Shown piece by piece: positions 55,993-64,000 of a DNA stretch of 64,000 nt (within the stretch, counting starts at the first letter, position 1; every line of letters starts with the position of its first letter). A program made the translations under genes and the position numbers. The notes below the pieces were generated by a model. It worked only from the letters and a program-made list of their open reading frames with translations, ran no database searches and had not been told where the DNA came from. The stretch is from Bacteroidia bacterium (GTDB lineage Bacteria > Bacteroidota > Bacteroidia > Bacteroidales > Paludibacteraceae), in contig SAAO01000012.1 of assembly GCA_009929375.1 (NCBI GenBank), positions 31,164 through 95,163 of the forward strand, written 5' to 3'.

Positions 55993-57207
55993 TTATTCCT
56001 GCAACAGTTTTTTGAAATCGTCCCAGAAAGTGGGATATGATTTGCTTACCACTTCGGGATGCTCAATGCTGAGTGCTGTTTTCAGAGCTGCCGGTGCAAA
56101 TGACATAGCCATGCGATGATCTTCGTAAGTGGCAATGCTGATGTCTGAGTCGGCTGCACATTTTTCGACCGACCAGGCCAGTTCGCTATCGACAGGTTCA
56201 TGCAGTTTAAAGCCCAGCTTGCCGAGTTCAGTCATTAATGCGGCCACACGATCGGTTTCCTTTATTTTAAGGCTCTGAACGCCTTTAAAATGGAAAGGAA
56301 TGCCTAGCATACAACATGTGACTGCAAAAGTCTGAGCCAAATCCGGCTCGTTTACAAAGTCATATTCAAATTTTGTACAGTATTGACCGGAACTGCTAAG
56401 TCTTACGCCTTCGGCTTCGTAGCTGGTGTTTACGCCCAGTTGCTGAAAAAGTGCTGCCACTTTACTATCGCCCTGTGTACTGTTGGCTCTCAAACCTTTC
56501 AGGAAGATTTCACCTTCGCCTGCCAGCGAAAGTATTTCGTACCAGTAAGAAGCACCCGACCAGTCCGATTCAACTTTATAGCGTACAGGGCTATAACTTT
56601 GCGGACGAATATCAATGATATTATTCTCAAAAGTCACTTTTACTCCGTATTCGGCCATCATTTGCATGGTCATGCGAATATAAGGGACAGAAATTACATT
56701 TCCTTCCATTTTGATTTTCAGTCCGTTGATCATGTAAGGAGCAATCATCATCAATGCCGAAATGTACTGACTGCTCACTCCGCCGTTCAGCGAAATTTCG
56801 CCTCCCATAAGTGCACAGCCCTGAATTTTCAATGGCGGAAAACCTTCCTTTTCAGTATATTCGATACGTGCTCCGAGAGAGTTAAGCGCATCTACCAGAA
56901 TTTTGATAGGGCGGTTTTTCATTCGCTCGCTTCCGGTAATAATCCATTCGCCTGCTGTTTTGGCCAGAAAGGCAGTCAGAAACCGCATGGAAGTACCTGC
57001 TGCTCCAATGTCAAAAGTAGTGTTGTTTGAGTCCAGTGCTTTAAGCAATACATTGGTATCGTCGCAGTCCGCCAGGTTTTCAATGTCGTACGGACTGTAT
57101 GACAAAGCATTCAGGATGAGAGCACGATTGCTGATACTTTTCGATGCAGGAAGATTGATTTCTAATTGAATCTTTTGTTTCTGAATATGTAAAATACCGG
57201 AAGTCAT
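55993..57207 (-). CDS. aroA: 3-phosphoshikimate 1-carboxyvinyltransferase (EPSP synthase)
   Basis: A 404-residue enzyme of the shikimate pathway, adding enolpyruvyl from PEP to shikimate-3-phosphate. Seen are INLPASKSISNRALILNAL, DIGAAGTSMRFLTAFLA and the later LKIKETDRVAALMTELGKLGF and YEDHRMAMSFAPAAL. It is on the short side for the family (near 430) but has both lobes. Last gene of the hflX-DUF4954-dehydrogenase-aroA run. Confidence 0.95.
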   Translation of the reverse strand: MTSGILHIQKQKIQLEINLPASKSISNRALILNALSYSPYDIENLADCDDTNVLLKALDSNNTTFDIGAAGTSMRFLTAFLAKTAGEWIITGSERMKNRPIKILVDALNSLGARIEYTEKEGFPPLKIQGCALMGGEISLNGGVSSQYISALMMIAPYMINGLKIKMEGNVISVPYIRMTMQMMAEYGVKVTFENNIIDIRPQSYSPVRYKVESDWSGASYWYEILSLAGEGEIFLKGLRANSTQGDSKVAALFQQLGVNTSYEAEGVRLSSSGQYCTKFEYDFVNEPDLAQTFAVTCCMLGIPFHFKGVQSLKIKETDRVAALMTELGKLGFKLHEPVDSELAWSVEKCAADSDISIATYEDHRMAMSFAPAALKTALSIEHPEVVSKSYPTFWDDFKKLLQE

Positions 57208-57255
57208 TGAGATTAAAAATGTTTTTTGATTAGCATTGTAAAAGAATACGACTGA

Positions 57256-58422
57256 CTATACTGCCAGTTCGTATATTTTCCGGCAATCGTCTTCGGTCAG
57301 TTTTACGAAACTTCCCATTGTGTTGCTGCCCAATGCCAGTGTTTTTATAAGCACGGGAATGTCTTCGGCTTTAGCCCCGAGTTGAGAAAAACGAATTGGC
57401 ATTCCAATCGAAGTCATAAACTGTTCGTACTTTTCGATGCCTTTACGGGCCGTGTTTTCAGGATTCTGGAAATCCATTTCGCAGCCCCAGACACGTACGG
57501 CAAACTGTGCAAAGCGGTTTACATCGTTGCTCATCACATATTTCATCCAGGCAGGGAACATAACTGCAAGTCCGGCTCCGTGAGCCACATCGTAAAGTCC
57601 CGAAAGTTCGTGTTCGAGATTGTGACTCGACCAGTCCTGCTCGCGACCCACACCGCAAATGTCGTTGTGAGCCACCATTCCTGCCCACATCAGGTTAGCA
57701 CGTGCATCGTAATTGTTCGGGTCGGCCAATACTTTTGGAGTCTCGTTGATAATGGTGAGCAAAATTCCCTCGCACAGACGATCGGTAATTTCCACATTTT
57801 TGGTGTTGGTGAAATAACGTTCCATTACGTGAGCCATCATGTCGGTGGCTCCACAGGCTGTCTGATATGCCGGAAGTGAGCATGTGAGTTCGGGATTCAG
57901 AATGGAAAAAATAGGACGCAGTAAATCGCTGTTGGCTGCACGTTTCAGCATACCGTTTTCGTGCGTAATAACCGAACCGGTTGAACCTTCGCTTCCTGCT
58001 GCGGTAAGAGTCAGGATGGTAGCTACCGGAAGAGCTTTTTCCGCACGTTTGCCTGTGTAGAAATCCCAGAAATCGCCGTCGTACACAGCACCGAGCGCAA
58101 TGGCTTTTGCCGAGTCGATTACGCTGCCGCCACCTACTGCAAGTATAAAGTCAACTTTTTCGTTTTTACAAATCTCCACGCCTTTGTAAACGAGTCCGCT
58201 ACGTGGGTTTGGAACCACTCCACCGAGCTCACAAAACGAGATAGACGCTTCCTGAAGTGATTTTTTTACACGATCGAGCAGGCCACTGCGAACCACAGAA
58301 CCGCTTCCGTAGTGTATCAGTACTTTTTTTCCGCCAAAACGGTTTACATATTTGCCTGTTTCGTTTTCACGTTCTTTTCCGAATACAAAGTATGTAGGAC
58401 TGTAAAAATTAAAGTTGTTCAT
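57256..58422 (-). CDS. Iron-containing alcohol dehydrogenase
   Basis: A 388-residue NAD(P)-dependent oxidoreductase of the group III, butanol-dehydrogenase/YqhD type. It starts NNFNFYSPTYFVFGKERENETGKYV. The NAD-binding loop is AVGGGSVIDSAKAIALG, and metal ligands lie in GATDMMAHVMERYF and NLEHELSGLYDVAHGAGLAVMFPAW. It reduces aldehydes or oxidises alcohols in the cytoplasm; the physiological substrate is unknown. It is 23 bases after the DUF4954 gene. Confidence 0.93.
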   Translation of the reverse strand: MNNFNFYSPTYFVFGKERENETGKYVNRFGGKKVLIHYGSGSVVRSGLLDRVKKSLQEASISFCELGGVVPNPRSGLVYKGVEICKNEKVDFILAVGGGSVIDSAKAIALGAVYDGDFWDFYTGKRAEKALPVATILTLTAAGSEGSTGSVITHENGMLKRAANSDLLRPIFSILNPELTCSLPAYQTACGATDMMAHVMERYFTNTKNVEITDRLCEGILLTIINETPKVLADPNNYDARANLMWAGMVAHNDICGVGREQDWSSHNLEHELSGLYDVAHGAGLAVMFPAWMKYVMSNDVNRFAQFAVRVWGCEMDFQNPENTARKGIEKYEQFMTSIGMPIRFSQLGAKAEDIPVLIKTLALGSNTMGSFVKLTEDDCRKIYELAV

Positions 58423-58445
58423 AATAAATTGTTTTTAAAAAGTGA

Positions 58446-60437
58446 TTAAATGGTCAATGGCTTTTTGAGTCTTTCAATCAGTTCGTTACCGAGATCGGTT
58501 TTTTTCTTGATATGGTTCAAAACCTCGAGCACAAACGGATTATTTTCGAAACTACCGCGAACTGATTCAAAATCCTGATCTTTGCGGGCTTCATCTCCAT
58601 CAACACCAAAACCTGTTTTGGAGTTCAGATTAAACTCTTTTTTAGCATCATCGTAAATCAGTTTGTCAAGTTTTACAACTGACTCTTTCCATGTTTCCAC
58701 CATCGAAATAATGTCTTCGTAAGTCACCTCGTTGATACTTTTTCCCCAGCGTTCCTCCAGCTTTTCTTTTGCCCATGTCCATTCGTAGTTGTAATATTCC
58801 TTGTGAATGTTGTTGAGGCTTTTCTGAATTTCGTCCAGAGTCAGCGTATTCTGCTCAATGCTGTTAAGAAGCTCTTCGGTGGCATTTTTTGGGGCTATAA
58901 GTCCCGAAAGGTCAACCCATTCGCCACTGCCTTTTTGAGTTTGCGGCTTTAGTTGTGCACGCACTTCATCGATGCTTTTGAATTCTTTTTCGCGCAGACG
59001 ACTAATGAGCGAGTTGCCCAGAAACTTATTGATGGCGATGTTATACAATTCGATGCCTTTACGAACCGATGAATTCCGGATGTGACAGTTCTGGAAAGTA
59101 TAGACTTCGGTTGTTTCGCCTGCAATTTTCTGCAGGTTTTTGAGAACTTCCACGCCGCGAATCATTTTCTGGATAGTGTACGGGCTCAACAGATTGAAAT
59201 TAATAGGATCAAGTTTCTGACTGTCCTTACGGTTGTCACGCTTGGGCCATTTTTGTGCATCACGAATGGTTCCCACACTACGCAGATTCACTCCGGGTAC
59301 GAGATAGCTTTCGGTTGCATTTTCAATGAGATAAGAGAACGGCAGATCGGAAGTGTCGGAGTGTTTATAATGACGACCCATAACCAGCGTGAATGCACCG
59401 ATTTTGGCCGGCCAGAGCAGATATGAATCACTGGTGGTTTTTGATCCGCGTTCGCATATTCCCTGGTGTATAGGACCAAGTTTATACATATGGTTGCTCT
59501 GGTTCGAACCGCTACCGGCATTGAGGAACGAGAACATTCCGGCAATCAGTAAAGTCGATTTGTGGTGCGATACAGTATAAGGACCAGCAAAAATTGCCGT
59601 GGCCTCGCCGTGCATCCCCTGGCAGTTTGAGAAAAACAATGAGTCGAGCGCCGAATAGTGCTTTCCCAAAATACAGCCCTGACCAATGAAACATTTCGAA
59701 ATAAGGGTGGAGTCGGTGACAGATACTCCTGAACTCAGAATGAAATCGTTACATTTTACACCTGAACCAATAACTACAGGAGCTTCAGCGTTGCTGTTCA
59801 CCGAACCATTTTCGAGAAGTGAAGCACCTTCAATCAGTGCGCAGTCGCCAATCCGGACATTTTTGATGCTTCCGCAATTTACAATTTTTACATTGACACC
59901 TATACTTCCTGTAGCCGATTGCTGTGCTGTGGCATAATTATCAATGCGTTTCTGAAGGTTTTGTATCAGTTGTGGGCGGTGACGATACAAAGTGAGAATA
60001 TAGGCAAGTGGCGCTGATAGAAAATCGAAGATGGGAATTTCACGTCCGCCTCCTTCATTCATTACAGGTACTTTTACCCCGTTTCCGAATGATGAAACGC
60101 CATCCACCAGAATCAGATTTACATTCTCGATATAGCTGCCATCGCCAATGCTGTAATTGGCAATGTAATTGTCGATTTTATCAATGTACACATCATTCCC
60201 GATAATGCAGTTGTGAAGCATACAATTGTTCAGCCCTGCATGTTTCTTTAAGCCGCCGGGCAGATCGAAAATTTTTGAAAAGGTTCCCAGATGTACGTTA
60301 CCCGAGAAATGCACATTCGTAATATAGGCCGGGGAAAAATCCTCAGCCACAAGCACATTTTGCCACGATTCAGCCGAACAGCCATAGACTGTCAGTGTAG
60401 CAATTTCTTTTTCGGTGAGTGAACGGTAATTTGTCAT
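58446..60437 (-). CDS. DUF4954 family protein with left-handed beta-helix
   Basis: A 663-residue protein from a Bacteroidota family. Residues 35-340 contain hexapeptide-type repeats (for example YITNVHFSGNVHLGTFSKIF; KIVNCGSIKNVRIGDCALIEGASLLENGSVNSNAEAPVVIGSGVKCNDF), as in acyl- or nucleotidyl-transferases. The C-terminal half is helical with a conserved NYEWTWAKEKLEERWGK stretch. A sugar-nucleotide- or acyl-transfer role has been supposed; I see no catalytic residue to support it. Co-transcribed with hflX and the alcohol dehydrogenase. Confidence 0.87.
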   Translation of the reverse strand: MTNYRSLTEKEIATLTVYGCSAESWQNVLVAEDFSPAYITNVHFSGNVHLGTFSKIFDLPGGLKKHAGLNNCMLHNCIIGNDVYIDKIDNYIANYSIGDGSYIENVNLILVDGVSSFGNGVKVPVMNEGGGREIPIFDFLSAPLAYILTLYRHRPQLIQNLQKRIDNYATAQQSATGSIGVNVKIVNCGSIKNVRIGDCALIEGASLLENGSVNSNAEAPVVIGSGVKCNDFILSSGVSVTDSTLISKCFIGQGCILGKHYSALDSLFFSNCQGMHGEATAIFAGPYTVSHHKSTLLIAGMFSFLNAGSGSNQSNHMYKLGPIHQGICERGSKTTSDSYLLWPAKIGAFTLVMGRHYKHSDTSDLPFSYLIENATESYLVPGVNLRSVGTIRDAQKWPKRDNRKDSQKLDPINFNLLSPYTIQKMIRGVEVLKNLQKIAGETTEVYTFQNCHIRNSSVRKGIELYNIAINKFLGNSLISRLREKEFKSIDEVRAQLKPQTQKGSGEWVDLSGLIAPKNATEELLNSIEQNTLTLDEIQKSLNNIHKEYYNYEWTWAKEKLEERWGKSINEVTYEDIISMVETWKESVVKLDKLIYDDAKKEFNLNSKTGFGVDGDEARKDQDFESVRGSFENNPFVLEVLNHIKKKTDLGNELIERLKKPLTI

Positions 60438-60467
60438 ATTATTCTATTTGTCAGTTTCAGTCAGTTT

Positions 60468-61682
60468 TTATAATTCAGTCAGTTCCTGTTCGTCGTAGCG
60501 TTGGAATAGAAAATCGTTGTACGGATAGCGTTCCACATGAATAGCCTTGATTTTTTCGTACATAAGTTCTCTCAGCTGATCCACATTTTGCTTTTCTTTT
60601 GCTGAGATAAAAATACAATTGTCGTGAAGCTTCGACATCCATGTCTTTTTCAGTTCGTCGAGACTGATATTTTCACGTGTCGAAGGAGTAAGGTCATCTT
60701 CTTCCTTGGGAATATATGTAAAGGCATCTATTTTATTAAATACCAGAATGGTTGGTTTTACGCGCGGATCAATTTCCTTCAGGGTTTGATTCACCACTTC
60801 CAGTTGCTCGTTGAAATTCGGATGCGATACATCCACTACATGAATCAGCAGATCAGCTTCGCGTACTTCATCGAGTGTCGATTTAAATGATTCAATAAGG
60901 TTGGTGGGCAATTTTCTGATAAATCCTACGGTGTCGGAAAGCAAAAAAGGCAGATTGTCGATGATCACCTTGCGCACTGTAGTATCGAGGGTGGCAAAAA
61001 GCTTGTTTTCGGCAAACACATCCGACTTGCTGAGCATATTCATCATGGTCGATTTGCCCACATTGGTATAACCCACCAAAGCCACACGAACCATTTTCCC
61101 ACGATTCTTACGCTGAGTGGACATTTGTTTGTCAATGTCTTTCAGATTTTGTTTCAGCAACGAAATTTTGGTGAGGATAATACGACGGTCGGTCTCAATC
61201 TGTGTTTCACCGGGACCACGCATACCAATACCTCCGCGCTGACGTTCAAGGTGTGTCCACAAGCGGGTCAGGCGAGGCAGCATGTATTGTAACTGTGCAA
61301 GTTCAACCTGTGTTTTGGCATTGGCAGTTTGCGCTCTTTTTGCAAAAATATCGAGAATCAGATTGGTTCTGTCCAGTATCAGTACTTTCAGTTCTGCTTC
61401 AATATTGCGTAACTGCTTGGGCGATAGTTCGTCATCGAAAATGACAAGGCCAATCTCATTTTCATCGACATAGGCTTTTATTTCCTGTAGCTTTCCGGGA
61501 CCGACAAATGTTTTGGGATTGGGATAGTCTATTCTCTGAAAAAATAGTTTCTCCGGTTTTGCTCCGGCAGTATCGGCCAGAAAGGCAAGTTCATCGAGAT
61601 ACTCACGGGCTTTGTCTTCGGTCTGTGTTTGGGTAATAAGTCCTACCAGTACCGCTTTTTCTTCGTATATTTCAGTTTTCAT
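60468..61682 (-). CDS. hflX: GTPase HflX
   Basis: A 404-residue ribosome-splitting GTPase used under stress. An N-terminal nucleotide-binding domain (TQTEDKAREYLDELAFLADTAGA, FVGPGKLQEIKAYV) precedes a helical linker with RLTRLWTHLERQRGGIGMRGPGETQIETDRR. The G domain has G1 VALVGYTNVGKSTMMN, G2/G3 TLDTTVRK and DTVGFIRKLPTNLIESFKSTLDEVREADLLIHVVD, and G4 NKID. First gene of the run. Confidence 0.96.
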   Translation of the reverse strand: MKTEIYEEKAVLVGLITQTQTEDKAREYLDELAFLADTAGAKPEKLFFQRIDYPNPKTFVGPGKLQEIKAYVDENEIGLVIFDDELSPKQLRNIEAELKVLILDRTNLILDIFAKRAQTANAKTQVELAQLQYMLPRLTRLWTHLERQRGGIGMRGPGETQIETDRRIILTKISLLKQNLKDIDKQMSTQRKNRGKMVRVALVGYTNVGKSTMMNMLSKSDVFAENKLFATLDTTVRKVIIDNLPFLLSDTVGFIRKLPTNLIESFKSTLDEVREADLLIHVVDVSHPNFNEQLEVVNQTLKEIDPRVKPTILVFNKIDAFTYIPKEEDDLTPSTRENISLDELKKTWMSKLHDNCIFISAKEKQNVDQLRELMYEKIKAIHVERYPYNDFLFQRYDEQELTEL

Positions 61683-61734
61683 ATAATTTCGGGCTTGTAA
61701 AAAAGGTTTAGTAGCTAAGTATAATGATTAAAAA

Positions 61735-61761
61735 AACCGTTTGGAGCGAATCCAAACGGTT
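61735..61761 (-). terminator. tonB terminator
   Basis: AACCGTTTGGA-GCGAA-TCCAAACGGTT is a perfect 11-base stem; on the minus strand it is followed by seven T. It is about 55 bases after the tonB stop. Confidence 0.85.
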
Positions 61762-61816
61762 ACTTTTATTCTGTTTTTACGACTGACCGTTGGGGCAATC
61801 GGTTGTTTAAATCGTA

Positions 61817-62500
61817 TTACTGTAATCTGAAGTTTACCGGAAGCGTATATTTTACACGTACAGGTTTACCACGTTGCTGACCGGGGCTCCATTTAGGCAT
61901 CGATTTGATTACGCGGATAGCTTCTTTGTCGAGACTTGGGTCTACACTACGTACAACTTCCACATCAACGATAGAACCGTCACGGTTTACCACAAACTGA
62001 CAGATAACACGTCCCTGAACACCGTTTTCCTGTGCGATTACAGGGTATTTTACGTTTTCGTTGAGGAATTTGAACAAAGCAGCATCACCACCGGGGAACG
62101 AAGGCATTTTTTCTACAACCTGAAATACCACGTTGTCTTCTTCTTCCACAATCGGACCTGTTGAGGTAACAGGAGCACTGATTGTTACGACTTTGTCCTT
62201 GTCGTCTTCAGTGTTGATTTCAACTGATTCTGTCACCACATCATCTTCTACAATATTCAGCTCTTCTACGATTTCTGGTGCGGGAGGGGGAGGAGGGGGA
62301 GGTAATTCCTGCGCTGTTTGGATAATCTCAATTTCTTCTTCCGCCAACATGTCCGGGTCAATCACTTCGTATACGGTTACTTCCTTATCTGTCCATTCGA
62401 AAGCAATGTAAATCAGTGACAAACCAATGACAAGACCCATCAAAATATACAAGAATCTTTTGTCTTCCAGAGTGGCTTTTGGTGATTTCTTTACGTCCAT
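61817..62500 (-). CDS. Energy transducer TonB family protein
   Basis: A 227-residue inner-membrane protein that carries proton-motive energy to outer-membrane receptors. One N-terminal helix (about 13-32), a periplasmic proline-rich stretch (ELPPPPPPPAPEIVEEL, about 67-83), an acidic linker, and the C-terminal TonB domain (FPGGDAALFKFLNENVKYPVIAQENGVQGRVICQFVVNRDGSIVDVEVVRSVDPSLDKEAIRVIKSMPKWSPGQQRGKPVRVKYTLPVNF) are all present. Alone, without exbB/exbD. Its own terminator follows. Confidence 0.94.
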   Translation of the reverse strand: MDVKKSPKATLEDKRFLYILMGLVIGLSLIYIAFEWTDKEVTVYEVIDPDMLAEEEIEIIQTAQELPPPPPPPAPEIVEELNIVEDDVVTESVEINTEDDKDKVVTISAPVTSTGPIVEEEDNVVFQVVEKMPSFPGGDAALFKFLNENVKYPVIAQENGVQGRVICQFVVNRDGSIVDVEVVRSVDPSLDKEAIRVIKSMPKWSPGQQRGKPVRVKYTLPVNFRLQ

Positions 62501-62700
62501 AATTTATATATAATTTTTTGATATTTTCTGACGGGCAAATGTAATATTATTTTTTCAAAGTTCATTTGTCAGAACGCAAAATTTTTAATTTTATTTCCCT
62601 TTGTGGGTAAACTGTTGATTTCTTTAGTTTTTTTTGGCTGAAAATATAATTTTTCGCAAATCTGACGTTTTATTTGTGGTTTTTGAAACAAACGGTTTGG

Positions 62701-62731
62701 TTGTAAAGTTAGTAAAAACACACTATCTTTG
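62701..62731 (+). promoter_or_regulatory. porQ promoter
   Basis: TTG (62701-62703), 20 bases, TATCTTTG (62724-62731). It overlaps an in-frame ATG at 62729, which therefore cannot be the start. Confidence 0.75.
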
Positions 62732-62794
62732 GGCACCCAATCCGATAATACCGGTTTTTGCTGTATTATCAATCATAATTATTGTCCTGTTTTA

Positions 62795-63832
62795 ATGCTT
62801 AAGAAAATACTTATTTCGTTTTTGGTTTGGCTTTCGGTAATAAATGTATTTCCGCAGGCCGGTTACGGGGTTTATCAGTTCCTTGATTTACCTGTTTCAG
62901 CACGTCAGGCAGCTTTGGGTGGATTCAATATCTCTGTAAGGGATAATGATCTTAATTTTGCATTTCAGAATCCTGCTTTGCTTACCGGCTCCACAGGTGA
63001 GATGATAAGTCTGAATGTGGCTAATTACCTGTCGGATATCAGATTCGGATCTGTTATGTATGGTTTTTCAAAAGGTAAGAATTATTTCGGAGTGGGAGTG
63101 CAATATGTGGATTTCGGCGATTTCCTGCGACATTCGGAACTGAACGTTCCCGAAGGGGAATTTACAGCGCAGGACATGGCTTTGAACATTGTGTATGCAA
63201 GACCTTTGAACGAAAAATTTACTGTCGGAGCAACTCTGAAGCCTGTATTTTCGGTTTATGAAGTATATACCAGTGTCGGGGTGGCTGTGGATGCCGGTGT
63301 GAGCTATTACGACCCCAAAAAGCTTTTCGGAGCCGGATTGGTACTGCGCAATGCAGGTACACAGATTAAAGGTTACTACAGCGACGAGGATGGGCAGCAT
63401 TTTGAACCACTGCCATTCAATATACAACTGGGAGCAACCAAGAAGCTCGAACATGCACCATTCCGCTTTTCGATGACGCTGCACAATCTGCAACGCTGGA
63501 ATTTAAGTTATACGTCCGAAAATCAACCTGTAAATTCGCTTACCGGTGTGGAGGAGGATGAAAAGATCAGCTTTGTGGATATGGCTTTCCGTCATACAGT
63601 CTTTGGTGTTGAGTTTCTGCCCGGCAAAAACTTTTACCTGGCTGGATCGTACAATCACCGTCGTCACAATGAATTGTCGATGAATGGATTCAAGAGCATG
63701 TCCGGATTCTCGTTCGGAGGTGGAATAAAACTCAGTAAATTTATGGTTGGTTTTGGTATGAGTCAGTTTCAGGTGGGCAACTGGGCTTATCAGTTCTCTA
63801 TCAGTACCGATTTGAAGGAATTCAGACTTTGA
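62795..63832 (+). CDS. porQ: Type IX secretion system protein PorQ
   Basis: A 345-residue outer-membrane barrel of the PorQ/PorV-like group, part of the type IX secretion machinery of Bacteroidota. The signal peptide begins MLKKILISFLVWLSVINVFPQ at 62795, about 55 bases after the promoter. The opening YQFLDLPVSARQAALGGFNISVRDNDLNFAFQNPALL is the PorQ signature. It implies that the organism secretes cargo with C-terminal sorting domains. Followed by a heptamer minisatellite. Confidence 0.93.
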   Translation: MLKKILISFLVWLSVINVFPQAGYGVYQFLDLPVSARQAALGGFNISVRDNDLNFAFQNPALLTGSTGEMISLNVANYLSDIRFGSVMYGFSKGKNYFGVGVQYVDFGDFLRHSELNVPEGEFTAQDMALNIVYARPLNEKFTVGATLKPVFSVYEVYTSVGVAVDAGVSYYDPKKLFGAGLVLRNAGTQIKGYYSDEDGQHFEPLPFNIQLGATKKLEHAPFRFSMTLHNLQRWNLSYTSENQPVNSLTGVEEDEKISFVDMAFRHTVFGVEFLPGKNFYLAGSYNHRRHNELSMNGFKSMSGFSFGGGIKLSKFMVGFGMSQFQVGNWAYQFSISTDLKEFRL

Positions 63833-63835
63833 GAA

Positions 63836-63884
63836 TTGACAGTTGATAGTTGACAGTTGACAGTTGATAATTGATAGTTGATAA
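63836..63884 (+). repeat. Heptamer minisatellite, seven units
   Basis: Units are TTGACAG, TTGATAG, TTGACAG, TTGACAG, TTGATAA, TTGATAG, TTGATAA, in tandem without gaps, starting three bases after the porQ stop. The same array type is at 48147-48181. Confidence 0.88.
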
Positions 63885-63901
63885 TTTCAATTTATTTACC
63901 A

Positions 63902-63931
63902 TTGAAAATTCAATTAGTAAATGCAACTTTG
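63902..63931 (+). promoter_or_regulatory. Possible promoter at the right edge
   Basis: TTG (63902-63904), 19 bases, CAACTTTG (63924-63931), one base off the TAnnTTTG box. It may serve a gene beyond the right edge; an ATG at 63993 starts too close to the edge to judge. Confidence 0.3.
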
Positions 63932-64000
63932 CAGACAAAATAGGAAAGTTTGTTTTTTTCAGAGCCAGGAGGACTAACTCCCCCTTGCCCTGATGGAAAA

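Noticed and set aside
63961..64000. Start of a further gene at ATG 63993
   Set aside because: Only two codons are visible, so it cannot be assessed.

Overview
The window comes from a Bacteroidota chromosome, most likely order Bacteroidales. The evidence is the type IX secretion component PorQ, family-specific proteins (DUF4954, DUF2027-Smr, DUF4861, TIGR02757), a Bacteroidota-type Obg, TonB and TonB-dependent receptor, and many promoters of the Bacteroidota form TTG-N19-21-TAnnTTTG. Paludibacter-like relatives are possible, but I cannot fix the genus from sequence alone.

Layout. 1-988: 5' part of guaA on the minus strand. 1220-4156: an orphan membrane PAS kinase-like protein meeting queA tail to tail. 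4157-16370: an accessory island on the minus strand. Its core is a three-gene operon: a TPR/zinc-metallopeptidase protein, a PLD-nuclease/SNF2 helicase fusion, and an Eco57I-like adenine methylase with a specificity region. A REP-associated transposase with its palindromes, an EVE-domain protein and an unknown protein follow. The island has structured inverted repeats at its upstream end. 16370-18551: an HU-like protein and a DUF2027-Smr protein, with an AT-rich intergenic region and a possible small ORF between them. 18725-24212: a MarR-controlled efflux operon (MarR, TolC, HlyD, two ABC-2 permeases, no ATPase). 24533-27858: dnaK and a dicarboxylate/amino-acid symporter. 27966-30937: a DUF4861 protein and a GH28 polygalacturonase (pectin use). 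31303-33404: a ClC channel and xseB. 33382-37344: hpt-adk-obg-pgeF-B3/B4, a housekeeping operon. 37705-39843: a secreted PL8 polysaccharide lyase. 39868-43830: TIGR02757 protein, gpmI, lysO and an SRPBCC protein. 44012-47967: TonB-dependent receptor, methyltransferase and rimM. 48187-50106: an exopolysaccharide-initiating sugar transferase behind a degenerate YrdC-like gene. 50591-55875: recJ, ppiD-like and rlmN. 55993-61682: hflX-DUF4954-alcohol dehydrogenase-aroA operon. 61817-63832: tonB and porQ.

The strongest candidate for something undescribed is the 6287-15433 operon. It couples a DNA adenine methylase and a nuclease-helicase (restriction logic) with a TPR-peptidase, which is not part of a standard restriction system, and it carries modified-base-reader and RAYT genes downstream. 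Other points of interest are a kinase whose phospho-acceptor histidine is aspartate, a clear MarR-type operator pair, a duplicated 7-bp minisatellite placed in sense just after two stop codons, and an inverted repeat spanning the HU promoter and start region.
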